Source: CAIWHR01 sp963734575 (GTDB lineage: Bacteria > Pseudomonadota > Gammaproteobacteria > Burkholderiales > Casimicrobiaceae). Taken from it: 64,000 nt of DNA. The stretch is taken from positions 186,001 through 250,000 of the forward strand of contig CAVTHT010000004.1 in the NCBI GenBank assembly GCA_963734575.1. The letters are read 5' to 3'. The notes under the pieces are model-generated. The model made no database searches. It was not told where the DNA came from and saw only the letters and a program-made list of their open reading frames with translations. The position numbers and the translations under genes are program-made. Of the stretch, positions 47,074-55,581 are shown piece after piece; within the stretch, counting starts at the first letter, position 1, and every line of letters starts with the position of its first letter.

Positions 47074-47104
47074 AAAAAAAAGGGAGGCGGTCTTAGCGCC
47101 TCCC
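47074..47104 (-). terminator. Rho-independent terminator between rplT and pheS
   Basis: Read on the minus strand, GGGAGGCG pairs with CGCCTCCC across the loop CTAAGAC, followed by eight T. It begins 19 bases after the rplT stop and ends 26 bases before the pheS ATG. E. coli has the pheM attenuator at this position, but the space here is too short for a leader peptide. Confidence 0.88.
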
Positions 47105-47122
47105 TCGGTTCGTTTCGCCGGA

Positions 47123-47479
47123 TCAGGCCAGAGAGGCTTTGGCCTGCTCCGCGATCTTGCCAAACGCTGCCTTGTCGTACACCGCGAGATCGGCGAGGAC
47201 CTTGCGGTCGATGTCGATCCCGGCCTTGTTGAGGCCGTTCATGAATACGCTGTAGCTCATGCCGAGCTCGCGCACCGCGGCGTTGATGCGGGCGATCCAC
47301 AGCGCGCGGAACTCGCGCTTCTTGGCGCGGCGATCACGGTAGGCGTACTGGCCCGCCTTCATCACCGCTTCCTTGGCGATGCGATACACCGCATTGCGGC
47401 GGCCGCGATAACCCTTAGCCTGGTCGATGACCTTCTTGTGCCGCGCGCGTGCGGTTACACCACGTTTTACTCGAGGCAT
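47123..47479 (-). CDS. rplT: 50S ribosomal protein L20
   Basis: Primary-binding large-subunit ribosomal protein needed early in 50S assembly. The 118 residues are colinear with L20 (MPRVKRGVTARARHKKVIDQ, KGYRGRRNAVYRIAKEAVMK, ALWIARINAAVRELGMSYS). ATG 47479 is the family start. In E. coli L20 represses its own operon translationally; no such site was examined here. Confidence 0.98.
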   Translation of the reverse strand: MPRVKRGVTARARHKKVIDQAKGYRGRRNAVYRIAKEAVMKAGQYAYRDRRAKKREFRALWIARINAAVRELGMSYSVFMNGLNKAGIDIDRKVLADLAVYDKAAFGKIAEQAKASLA

Positions 47480-47489
47480 GGTCGGCTCC

Positions 47490-47687
47490 TTACGCGTACG
47501 GCAGCATCGCGTGCACCGAATCCATGTTGGTCGCATGGATCTCGGTGATGCCGCGCAGCTGGCGTTTGTTCTTGGTCGACTTCTTCGTGAGGATGTGGCG
47601 CTTGAACGCCATGGAGCGCTTGATGCTGCCGCTCCCGCGCACGCGAAACCGCTTCTTCGCGCCGCTCTTGGTCTTCATCTTCGGCAT
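47490..47687 (-). CDS. rpmI: 50S ribosomal protein L35
   Basis: Small large-subunit ribosomal protein, 65 residues, full length (MPKMKTKSGAKKRFRVRGSG to THATNMDSVH-type end). It sits in the conserved infC-rpmI-rplT order, 12 bases after the repaired infC stop and 10 before rplT. Confidence 0.97.
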   Translation of the reverse strand: MPKMKTKSGAKKRFRVRGSGSIKRSMAFKRHILTKKSTKNKRQLRGITEIHATNMDSVHAMLPYA

Positions 47688-47699
47688 GATGCTTCCGTC

Positions 47700-48301
47700 T
47701 TATTTGCTGCCCACGGCGGTGCTCTCCGGCGGAGAGGCTTTGTGACCGGCTTCGGGCTTGTTGGGGTGAGTGCGGCTTCGGTACCGTCTTCTTGGGAGCC
47801 AGCAGCATCACCATTTGCCGGCCTTCCATCCGGGGAAACGATTCGACCGTGGCGTGCGGCTCCAGGTCGTTGCGGATCCTTTCCAGCAGGCGCACGCCGA
47901 ATTCCTGGTGCGCCATCTCGCGCCCGCGGAACCGCAGCGTGATCTTCGCCTTGTCGCCTTCACCCAGGAAGCGGATGAGGTTGCGCAGCTTGATCTGGTA
48001 GTCGCCTTCGTCAGTGCCGGGCCGGAATTTGACTTCCTTGACCTGGATCTGCTTCAGCTTGAGCTTCGCCTCGTGCTGCTTCTTCGCTTCCCGGTACTTG
48101 AACTTGCCGTAATCCATGATCCGGCAAACCGGGGGCTTGGCCGTCGGCGCGATCTCGACGAGGTCGAGCTTCCGCCGCTTCGGCGCGTGCCATTGCATCT
48201 GCGAGCGAGACGATACCGAGCTGCTCACCTTCCTCACCAACCAGCCGGATCTCGGGCGAGTTGATCTCGCTGTTGATCCGGGGTGCTTTTTCCTGGGCTA
48301 T
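47700..48301 (-). CDS. infC: Translation initiation factor IF-3, two frameshifts, AUA start likely
   Basis: IF-3 binds 30S subunits and proofreads the start codon. The N-domain (AQEKAPRINSEINSPEIRLV, GEQLGIVSLADAMARAEAAE) is broken at about 48169 by one extra base before LDLVEIAPTAKPPVCRIMDY. The C-domain continues through VKEVKFRPGTDEGDYQIKLR to MLLAPKKT. A further extra base in GGGG (47763-47766, plus strand) hides the tail PNKPEAGHKASPPESTAVGS and its TAA at 47700. Repaired length is about 199 residues, slightly long for IF-3. No ATG, GTG or TTG fits. The codon at the conserved N-terminus is ATA (48301), 8 bases after GGAG. infC genes often use AUU, AUC or AUA, which underlies autoregulation. 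Confidence 0.88.
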
Positions 48302-48369
48302 TGTCAATTCTCCGAGTGAGTGAAAACAAACCGTGCCGCCCAATAGGGGCGCGCGCCGCGACTGTTGAG

Positions 48370-50278
48370 TCAGCGACGCGCCGCGACCTCATCGTGGAGG
48401 CGTGCAAGCAAGGCATCGAGGGGCATCGCCCCGAGATCCTCGCCGCTGCGGGTGCGCACGGCAACCTGGTTGGCCTGCAGCTCCTTATCGCCGACGATCA
48501 GCTGGTAGGGCAACTTTTGCAGGCTATGTTCTCGAATTTTATAGGTAATTTTCTCGTTGCGCAAATCGGCGACGACCCTCAGCCCGGCCGCCCGCAGCTG
48601 CCGCTCCAGACCCCGGGCGTAGTCCGCCTGGCGGTCCGTGATATTCATCACCACGGCCTGAACCGGAGCGAGCCACAGCGGCAGGGCACCGGCATAGTGC
48701 TCGATCAGAATCCCGATGAAGCGCTCCAGCGAACCCACGATCGCCCGGTGCAGCATCACCGGCGGCTTGCGGACGTCGTCGGCATCGACGTACTCGGCAT
48801 CGAGCCGCTGCGGCATCGAGAAATCGACCTGCATCGTGCCGCATTGCCAGGCGCGGCCAATCGAGTCTTTCAGGTGATATTCGATCTTCGGGCCGTAAAA
48901 AGCGCCTTCGCCTGGTAACTCCGTCCATTCTGCGCTGCAAGCCCGCAGCGCGTCGCGAAGCGCGGCCTCGGCCGCGTCCCAGGTCTCATCGGAGCCGATC
49001 CGCTTGTCCGGCCGCAGGGCGAGCTTGATGTCGATTTCGTTGAATCCGAAATCCCGGTAAACCGCCAGGGCGAGCTCGTTGAACGCCTTCACCTCCGGCT
49101 GGATCTGGGCCTCGGTGCAGAAGATGTGACCGTCGTCCTGGGTGAAGGCCCGCACCCGCATGATCCCGTGCAGTGCGCCGGAAGCCTCGTTGCGGTGGCA
49201 GGCGCCGAACTCGCCGTAGCGCAGCGGCAGGTCGCGGTAGCTGCGCAGATCCGCGTTGAAGATCTGCACGTGCCCGGGACAGTTCATCGGCTTGATCGCG
49301 TAGTCGTGCTTCTCCGACTCCGTGGTGAACATGTTCTCCTTGTAGTTCTCCCAGTGGCCGGATTTCTCCCACAGCGTGCGGTCGAGGATCATCGGGCACT
49401 TCACCTCGAGGTATCCGTTGTCGACGTACACCCGCCGCATGTACTGCTCGACCTGTTGCCAGATCGCCCAGCCCTTGGGATGCCAGAACACCATCCCGGG
49501 CGCCTCGTCCTGAACGTGGAAGAGGTCGAGCTGGCGGCCGAGCTTGCGGTGATCGCGCTTCTCGGCCTCCTCGAGGCGATGCAGGTAGGCCTCCAGGTCG
49601 TCCTTCTTCGCCCACGCGGTGCCGTAGATGCGCTGGAGCATCTCGTTGCGCGAGTCGCCGCGCCAATAGGCACCGGCAACCTTCATCAGCTTGAAGACCT
49701 TGAGCTTCCCGGTCGAGGGCACGTGCGGGCCCCGGCACAGGTCGGTGAACTTGCCCTCGGCGTACAGCGAAATGTCCTCGTTGCCCGGAATCGAGGCGAT
49801 GATCTCGGCCTTGTAGTGCTCGCCGAGCGACTTGAAGTAGGCGACGGCCTCGTCGCGTGCCATCACGCTGCGCACGACCGGCTCGATCCAGCTTCGCAAG
49901 CTCGGCCATCTTCTGCTCGATGGCAGCGAGGTCCTCGGGCGTGAAGGGCCGCTTGTACGAGAAGTCGTAGTAGAAGCCGTCCTCGATCACGGGCCCGATC
50001 GTCACCTGCGCTTCGGGAAAGAGCTCCTTCACCGCATAGGCGAGCAGGTGCGCGGTCGAGTGACGGATGACGTCGAGGCCTTCGGGGTCGCGCTCGGTGA
50101 CGATCGCGACGTTCGCATCGTGGTCGATGCGGAAGGACGTATCGACGACGCGGCCGTCGACCTTGCCGGCGAGTGCCGCCTTGGCGAGACCGGGGCCGAT
50201 CGACGCCGCGACCTCCGAAACCGTGACCGGCCGGTCGAATTGCTTGATGGCCCCGTCGGGGAGACGAATCGCAGGCAT
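48370..50278 (-). CDS. thrS: Threonine-tRNA ligase, one frameshift
   Basis: Class II synthetase charging tRNA-Thr. The repaired length is 635 residues (E. coli 642). The N-terminal TGS domain (AIRLPDGAIKQFDRPVTVSE), the editing domain (HSTAHLLAYAVKELFPEAQV, YYDFSYKRPFTPEDL), the catalytic core (MNCPGHVQIF, RYGEFGACHRNEASGALHG) and the anticodon domain are all present. The frame breaks at about 49885, where one extra base (GAT-C-GAG) separates EQKMAELAKL from EPVVRSVMARDEAVAYF. ATG 50278 has TGGAG upstream. It heads the infC-rpmI-rplT-pheST cluster and is essential, so the break is probably a consensus error. Confidence 0.93.
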
Positions 50279-50290
50279 GTCGGACTCCAG

Positions 50291-50319
50291 AAAATAAAAA
50301 AGTGCGGACGAGCCGCACT
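50291..50319 (-). terminator. Intrinsic terminator or attenuator in the thrS leader
   Basis: On the minus strand AGTGCGG pairs with CCGCACT across the loop CTCGT, followed by TTTTTTATTTT, ending 12 bases before the thrS ATG. It could end the upstream tRNA-Val transcript or attenuate thrS. The thrS ribosome site TGGAG lies right after the T-run. Confidence 0.75.
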
Positions 50320-50462
50320 TTTCCATTCAACGCTTGAGCGAAGGCGTGCGAACTCGCGTTCGGGCTAGAAAGACTCCTTGCGCGTTCGCGGTGTCATAAC
50401 CATGCCTTTCACTATCCTGCCTGTGCTGGTCCGGCGAGCCGGACGGTCTGCCTTCCAGAAGC

Positions 50463-50539
50463 TGGTAGGCGCGATTGGACTCGAACCAACGACCCCCACC
50501 ATGTCAAGGTGATGCTCTAACCAGCTGAGCTACGCGCCT
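50463..50539 (-). tRNA. tRNA-Val (GAC)
   Basis: On the minus strand the acceptor stem AGGCGCG pairs with CGCGCCT, followed by A and an encoded CCA. The anticodon loop TTGACAT between TCACC-type stems gives anticodon GAC. The D-arm has GCTCAGCTGGTTAGAGC and the T-arm GGTTCGAGTCC. Length is 77 bases. It lies upstream of thrS on the same strand. Confidence 0.95.
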
Positions 50540-50678
50540 GCAAGCTTCGAATTATAGCGGAAGCCACTGATTCGGCAAAGCGATCCGACGCCTGCGGGTG
50601 CGGCGAGGCGGGGGGTTGTGGCGAATGTGCACCACGCTCCGGCGCGCCGATTCCGAAGATTGGCCGGTCCATGCGAGG

Positions 50679-52280
50679 TCACGGGGTGGGCGCGCCGGCG
50701 AGCGAGCGCAGCGTGTCCAGACTGTCGGCCTGCGCCGCGGGTTTGTCCGTGCGCCATCGCACGATGCGCGGGAACCGAACGGCGACACCGCTCTTGTGGC
50801 GCTTCGAGGCCTGGATGCCTTCGAATGCGAGCTCGAAAACCTGTACGGGTTCCACGCTGCGCACGGGCCCGAACTTCTCCAGGGTGTGCGAGCGGATCCA
50901 GGCGTCGAGCCTGCGTATTTCCGCGTCGTCGAGACCGGAATAAGCCTTCGCGAAAGGCACGAGGGCGCCCTCGTGCCATACGCCGAACGTGTAGTCGGTG
51001 TAGAGGCTCGCACGCCGGCCGCTGCCAGCCTGTGCGTAGACGAGGACCGCATCGACCGTGTACGGATCGACCTTCCACTTCCACCACGCGCCGCGCACGC
51101 GGCCGCCTTCGTAGGTGCTGTCGAGGCGCTTCAGCATCAGGCCTTCGGCGTTGTGGGCGCGCGCATCGCTCCGCATGCGCGACAGCTCGTGCCATGTATC
51201 GGCAACCAGCACGGGTGCAATCCGCACCACCGGCCTCGTGTGTTCGAGCAACCGTTCCAGCCCAGCGCGTCGCACGTGCAACGGCTCGGAGCGCAGATCG
51301 CGGCCGTCGCGTTGCAGCAGGTCGTACGCCAGCAGGGTTACCGGAAGGTCCTGCAACACCTTGGCCCCCGGCGTCTTGCGCCCGAGGCGCCGCTGGAGCG
51401 CACCGAACGGTGCAGGCTCGTCCTCCTCCCCATTCCAGACGAGCAGTTCGCCGTCCAGCACGCTTCCTACCGGCAGAGCCGCGCCCGCGGCGATGATCTC
51501 GGGGAAGGACTTGCTGACGAGCTCGTCGCCGCGCGACCAGAGGCTCACGCCGTTCGCGTCGGCGATGAGCTGCGCGCGCACGCCATCCCATTTCCATTCC
51601 GCCTGCCATGCCTCGCGTGGGCCGAGGCTCTCGACCGCATTCTCGAGCGGGTATGCGAGATGGAAGGGATACGGCCGGTGCGGTGCGACATCGCCCTCGG
51701 CGCCGTCGCCGCGCAGCCATTCCCAGAAATCGGGCCGCGGGCGCCAGTCGCCTGTGAGTCGCTGCGCGATGTCGCCGGCGGGAAGGGCTGCGACCTCGCC
51801 CAGGGCTCGATAAACGAGCTGCGGCCCGGTGCCGACGCGAAATGCCCCGGTGAGCAGCTTGCCGAACACGAGCCGCGCGTCGCGATCGAGGCGCGCCCAA
51901 GCGTCGCGCAGTCGCGCCTCGACATCGCCGGGCGCGAGTCCGGCAAGCGGTGCGATGCGCTCGTCGACCCATTCCGCGAGGGTGCGATCGTCCAGCGCGA
52001 CCGGGGGTGGCAGCAGCAGGGCAAGGGTCTCGGCGAAATCCCCGACCGCCTCGTAGGACGCGTCGAACAGCCATTCGGGCACGCCGGCCACGGCAATCGC
52101 AGCCCGTCGCAGGTCGGCCGAGCGGACGAGGCGCTTCAGCTTGCGGCCGGTCAGGAAGTACGTCGCCCAAGCGGCGTCGAGCGCCGGCGCCGCGCGGAAA
52201 TAGGCAGCGAGCGCGGCGACCTTGGCGGTCGTGCGCGTGCTGGCGTCGAGAGCCACGTACAGCGCCGTGAATGCGCGCAT
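50679..52280 (-). CDS. ATP-dependent DNA ligase (bacterial LigB/LigC-like)
   Basis: Nick-sealing ligase of the ATP-dependent type carried by some bacteria beside NAD-dependent LigA. The 533 residues have an N-terminal DNA-binding domain (FTALYVALDASTRTTAKVAA), the nucleotidyltransferase domain with the adenylated Lys230 in EWKWDGVRAQL, motif III VLDGELLVW, motif IV/V EGLMLKRLDSTYEGGR and WWKWK, and a C-terminal OB fold. Such genes commonly pair with a ligase-associated exonuclease and helicase for repair; neither is seen here. It ends next to a DUF1624 gene on the same strand (3-base gap). Confidence 0.92.
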   Translation of the reverse strand: MRAFTALYVALDASTRTTAKVAALAAYFRAAPALDAAWATYFLTGRKLKRLVRSADLRRAAIAVAGVPEWLFDASYEAVGDFAETLALLLPPPVALDDRTLAEWVDERIAPLAGLAPGDVEARLRDAWARLDRDARLVFGKLLTGAFRVGTGPQLVYRALGEVAALPAGDIAQRLTGDWRPRPDFWEWLRGDGAEGDVAPHRPYPFHLAYPLENAVESLGPREAWQAEWKWDGVRAQLIADANGVSLWSRGDELVSKSFPEIIAAGAALPVGSVLDGELLVWNGEEDEPAPFGALQRRLGRKTPGAKVLQDLPVTLLAYDLLQRDGRDLRSEPLHVRRAGLERLLEHTRPVVRIAPVLVADTWHELSRMRSDARAHNAEGLMLKRLDSTYEGGRVRGAWWKWKVDPYTVDAVLVYAQAGSGRRASLYTDYTFGVWHEGALVPFAKAYSGLDDAEIRRLDAWIRSHTLEKFGPVRSVEPVQVFELAFEGIQASKRHKSGVAVRFPRIVRWRTDKPAAQADSLDTLRSLAGAPTP

Positions 52281-52283
52281 GTC

Positions 52284-53066
52284 CTAGCGGCCGAGCACCA
52301 ACCAGAGGAGCCCGAGGAGCAGCGGCTGATGCACGAGATAGACGATGAGGCTGTGCTGGCCCAGCCACTGCAGCCACCGCGGCGCATTGGCGAGTGGCGC
52401 AAGGGCGCGAAAGCCGGAACGCATCAGGCCATGACCTGCCGCGACGCCAAGGAACATCACGCCGGCCCAAGGTGCGAGCGGGACATAGTCCTCGGTGGCG
52501 GGCTTGTGGGTCATGAATCCGATCCACGACCACGTCCGCGCGTCGAAGTATGGTGACGACAGCGTCATGCCGGCAACGACCACGACGATGCCGATCACGC
52601 CTGCGAGGATCGCGAAACGGCGCAATGGCCACGCGAGCAGCGACGCGACCGCGATGCAATGCAGGATGCCGAAATAGATGAAGGTCTGCGGAAACACGAT
52701 CCAGCTCGCGGCCGTTGCGGCCAACGCGCCCGCCGCAATCAGGCCGACGCGGCGCAGGAAGCGGACCCCCGGCACGCCTTGATTCGCGGCGAGCACCAGG
52801 CTCACGCCCGCGATGCCCATGAAGCTCGACACGATGAGGCCGCGAAAGCCCAGCCAGAACGGATCGTTCTCGAAGTCGGCGCGCAGCACGCCGTAATAGC
52901 GCAGGTCGAACGCGAAGTGATAGACGAACATGAGGCAGAGCGCGAGCCCGCGCAGGGCATCGACCGCGGGTATGCGGCCAGGACGCGACGCCGTGGCTGC
53001 GCGCGTCGACGTCGGGGAGGGCTTCGCTGCGCTGGCTCGTCGCTTCAGCGACCGGGCCATCGCCAC
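52284..53066 (-). CDS. DUF1624 membrane protein (heparan-alpha-glucosaminide acetyltransferase-like)
   Basis: A 260-residue integral membrane protein of the DUF1624 family, related to acyltransferase-3 and lysosomal HGSNAT transporters. The signature PAVDALRGLALCLMFVYHFAFDLRYYG holds the conserved His, and about seven hydrophobic helices follow, ending LIVYLVHQPLLLGLLWL. Acyl transfer across the membrane is the family hypothesis. The start overlaps the end of gspN by 22 bases, and the stop is three bases from the ligase start, so it may share transcripts with both. Confidence 0.85.
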   Translation of the reverse strand: MAMARSLKRRASAAKPSPTSTRAATASRPGRIPAVDALRGLALCLMFVYHFAFDLRYYGVLRADFENDPFWLGFRGLIVSSFMGIAGVSLVLAANQGVPGVRFLRRVGLIAAGALAATAASWIVFPQTFIYFGILHCIAVASLLAWPLRRFAILAGVIGIVVVVAGMTLSSPYFDARTWSWIGFMTHKPATEDYVPLAPWAGVMFLGVAAGHGLMRSGFRALAPLANAPRWLQWLGQHSLIVYLVHQPLLLGLLWLVLGR

Positions 53067-53794
53067 TCCAGGCGGACTCCATTTCCTTCCGGTGTGCCCA
53101 GCGCCTGCAACGCGGCGAGGCGGGGATCATCGCGTCGCCGCGGCGTGACGACGCCGCGCACCACGCCGCCACCATTCGCGTCGATGGTGATTTCGCCATC
53201 GAGGCCAACGTCACCGCCCGTGTTGCGGAGGGGCCCGGTCAGGCGGCCATTGGCAGGAACGAGCGTCGCCGCGACGTCGCCGAGCCCCACGTTCTCGCCG
53301 CCCGCGAGGCCGATGCGCGCGCCCTGCCACATCGCTGCAATGGGGGCACTTGCCGCGGACGGTGGCCAGTCGAACAGCGCGGAGGTGAGCTCCACCATGC
53401 CCGTGGCATCCAGGCGCGGGCGTGGAATGGCTGCGGCAACGAGAGCCGACGCGGGCAGTGTTAGAGCGAGGTTGCGCACGCGTACGCCGTGCGGGGTCGC
53501 GGTGACCTCCCCGCGCGCTGTCGGCGTCCCCGATGTGCGGGGCGTGACCGACACGGCAACTTCGCCGCGCAAGAGCGCACCCGGATGCACCTGCCATGCG
53601 ATCGGCAGCTGCAGTTCTCCGGCGCCGACGGTGCCCTGCCCGCGCCACAGCGTGCCTTCGGTCGCCGAAAGCGTGAGCCGATTGCCGGTGGCGCGTTCGA
53701 TGCGAGTGCCGACGAGCGTGGCGGGAGCGAGCCAGACGATGGCGATGCCGAGCAGCGCGAGCGCAAGCAACAGCAGGAGCGAGAGGCGTTTCAT
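53045..53794 (-). CDS. gspN: Type II secretion system protein N
   Basis: Inner-membrane component of the general secretory pathway, 249 residues. It has one N-terminal transmembrane helix (LSLLLLLALALLGIAIVWLA) and a periplasmic domain (TGNRLTLSATEGTLWRGQGT, LPIAWQVHPGALLRGEVAVS). It is the last gene of the gspG-N series and overlaps the DUF1624 gene. GspN is dispensable in several systems. Confidence 0.85.
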   Translation of the reverse strand: MKRLSLLLLLALALLGIAIVWLAPATLVGTRIERATGNRLTLSATEGTLWRGQGTVGAGELQLPIAWQVHPGALLRGEVAVSVTPRTSGTPTARGEVTATPHGVRVRNLALTLPASALVAAAIPRPRLDATGMVELTSALFDWPPSAASAPIAAMWQGARIGLAGGENVGLGDVAATLVPANGRLTGPLRNTGGDVGLDGEITIDANGGGVVRGVVTPRRRDDPRLAALQALGTPEGNGVRLEWRWPGR

Positions 53795-53798
53795 GTCG

Positions 53799-54284
53799 TC
53801 AGTGACCGAGGGTGAGTTCGGCGCGAACGAGTCCGGATTGGACGAGCGCGCTCATGGTGGCCTCCTGAACGTACAGACCGCCTTCGCGGTGCACGGTTTC
53901 GAGCCAGCCGACGAGGCGCGCGAACGCGACGCTGCCGAAAGTGATGCGCACGCGGCCATCCGCCTGCCAATCCAGCTGTGCCACGCCGCCACGCAGCGCC
54001 GCGCGATCGAGCGTGCGCTCGAGCACCGCACGTGCGTCCGAGGGCGGCGGGAGCGGAGCGCGCCCGAGGCGCGTCATTTCCTGAACATCCGCGCGCGCCT
54101 GTTCCAACTCGCGCTCGGCGGAGACGCGCTGCGTCATGCCGTCGGCAACCTGCCGCGCCAGCGGTTCCCAGAGTGCGATCCATGCGACGGCAAGCAACAG
54201 CGTCACGACCAACGCGCCGAGCACGATCTGTTCGACCGGTGTCTTGCCTTGCCACCAGGAACGCAGGCCGGGCGCCATCGTCAT
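53799..54284 (-). CDS. gspM: Type II secretion system protein M
   Basis: Inner-membrane platform protein that pairs with GspL, 161 residues. It has a short cytoplasmic N-terminus (WWQGKTPVEQIVLGALVVTL), one membrane helix (residues about 25-43), and a periplasmic ferredoxin-like domain ending MSALVQSGLVRAELTLG. The start ATG overlaps the gspL stop by four bases, and gspN follows four bases after the stop. Confidence 0.88.
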   Translation of the reverse strand: MTMAPGLRSWWQGKTPVEQIVLGALVVTLLLAVAWIALWEPLARQVADGMTQRVSAERELEQARADVQEMTRLGRAPLPPPSDARAVLERTLDRAALRGGVAQLDWQADGRVRITFGSVAFARLVGWLETVHREGGLYVQEATMSALVQSGLVRAELTLGH

Positions 54285-55513
54285 CGGGATGTACCCACGC
54301 GAACGCGCGCACCGCCCGGTGCCGCGACGACCAACGCTTCGAGATCGGCAGCCCGCAAGCGGCGTTCGACGTCCTGCAGCTGCGCCGGATCCTGCAGATT
54401 GGTTTCGAACGTCCAGTGGCGGTCAGCGTACGTCGCACGGCGGATCGCGCCCGCAGGGATGGCACCGGCCGGAGGGCCCGCGCTCATGCGAGCGAGCAGC
54501 GGCAACGCGTCGGTGCGCGCAAATTGGTGCTGGGCGTGCAGCACATCCGTGTGACGTCGGTCGAGCGCCGCGCGTGCGCTCGCGGGCGTTGCGAGTGATT
54601 CGCGCGGCAAGCCGGCAGCCACGCCGAGCGCCGACCATTCGGCGTCCGCACGCCACGTTGCGATGCGCTGCGCTGTCCATTCGCCAAGCGTGGCGAGGAC
54701 ATGCAACGCGAGTGCGGCGCCGAGCAACCAGACTGCAGGAGCGAACGTCCGGTGCAAGGAGGGCTGCGCCTCCCGCACTTCGGAACGAAAGTCGCCCTGC
54801 AGCAGATCGGTCGCCGCGTCGAATGCCTGCGCCGAAGCGCCGTCCCAACGCCATGGCGGGCGCGCAACGAACGCAATGCCGGTGTCACGCGTCCACTGCT
54901 CGAGGCTGTCGGCCGTTGCGGGCCATTCGACGTGTACGGAGCCGACCGTGCCGGCGCCGGCGCGGGTCAACGCGAGCCGGAGTTCCGGCGGCAATGCGCC
55001 CGTCGCATCGGGTGCGCTCGACGCGAAGGCCTCGCCGTTCGCGACGCGCACGAAGTCGTTCCCGGAGTTTCCGCCGCTGCACCAGCGCCACGCATTGGCC
55101 GCCACCGGGATCGCGAGCGCGGGTTCCGCGATGACGCGGCGCAGGCGCGCCAGAGCGCCCTTGCGCGCTGCAAGGGTGCTCATCCTGGCCCGTGGACACA
55201 CGAACGCGAGCAGCGTGCCGTCTTCGCGTTGCTCCGCGATCGCGACATGCGCATCAGCCTCGGCGCCGGCGATCTGGTCCTCGAGCGCGAAACGGGCGGC
55301 CTGGGCGAGGCGCGCAGCCGGCAGGCGGGGCAGGGCGAGTACGAGGATACGCACCTGTCCTGCGCTCAGTACCGCGTCCAGGGCGTCGTGCGTGGGGTAC
55401 CCACCGTCGGAGCTCGTGCCGTGGTCGATCACGCTGCCGTCATAGTGGAGCACCCACGACGCGGGCCGGGATGGTTCCCAGTCGCGGTCGATGTACAGGC
55501 GCAGGACCTTCAC
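54281..55513 (-). CDS. gspL: Type II secretion system protein L
   Basis: Bitopic inner-membrane protein linking the cytoplasmic ATPase GspE to the GspM/pseudopilus side. The 410 residues have a large N-terminal actin-like cytoplasmic domain (LVLALPRLPAARLAQAARFA to ALEDQIAGAEADAHVAIAEQ), one membrane helix near residue 260 (FAPAVWLLGAALALHVLATL), and a periplasmic domain. gspE, its partner, is not in the window. It is four-base coupled to gspM. Confidence 0.88.
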   Translation of the reverse strand: MKVLRLYIDRDWEPSRPASWVLHYDGSVIDHGTSSDGGYPTHDALDAVLSAGQVRILVLALPRLPAARLAQAARFALEDQIAGAEADAHVAIAEQREDGTLLAFVCPRARMSTLAARKGALARLRRVIAEPALAIPVAANAWRWCSGGNSGNDFVRVANGEAFASSAPDATGALPPELRLALTRAGAGTVGSVHVEWPATADSLEQWTRDTGIAFVARPPWRWDGASAQAFDAATDLLQGDFRSEVREAQPSLHRTFAPAVWLLGAALALHVLATLGEWTAQRIATWRADAEWSALGVAAGLPRESLATPASARAALDRRHTDVLHAQHQFARTDALPLLARMSAGPPAGAIPAGAIRRATYADRHWTFETNLQDPAQLQDVERRLRAADLEALVVAAPGGARVRVGTSR

Positions 55514-55581
55514 GTGCGCCTTCCTGGATTCGGGACCATGCGTTCTAGTTTACGTGAGCGCGCGCAGTCGCCGGCCGCGGT

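Noticed and set aside
48305..48307. TTG as the infC start codon
   Set aside because: It lies only two bases after the GGAG and would add two non-conserved residues, while ATA is at normal spacing.
50279..50462. T-box riboswitch upstream of thrS
   Set aside because: No T-box sequence or specifier stem is recognisable, and T-boxes are not typical of proteobacterial synthetase genes.
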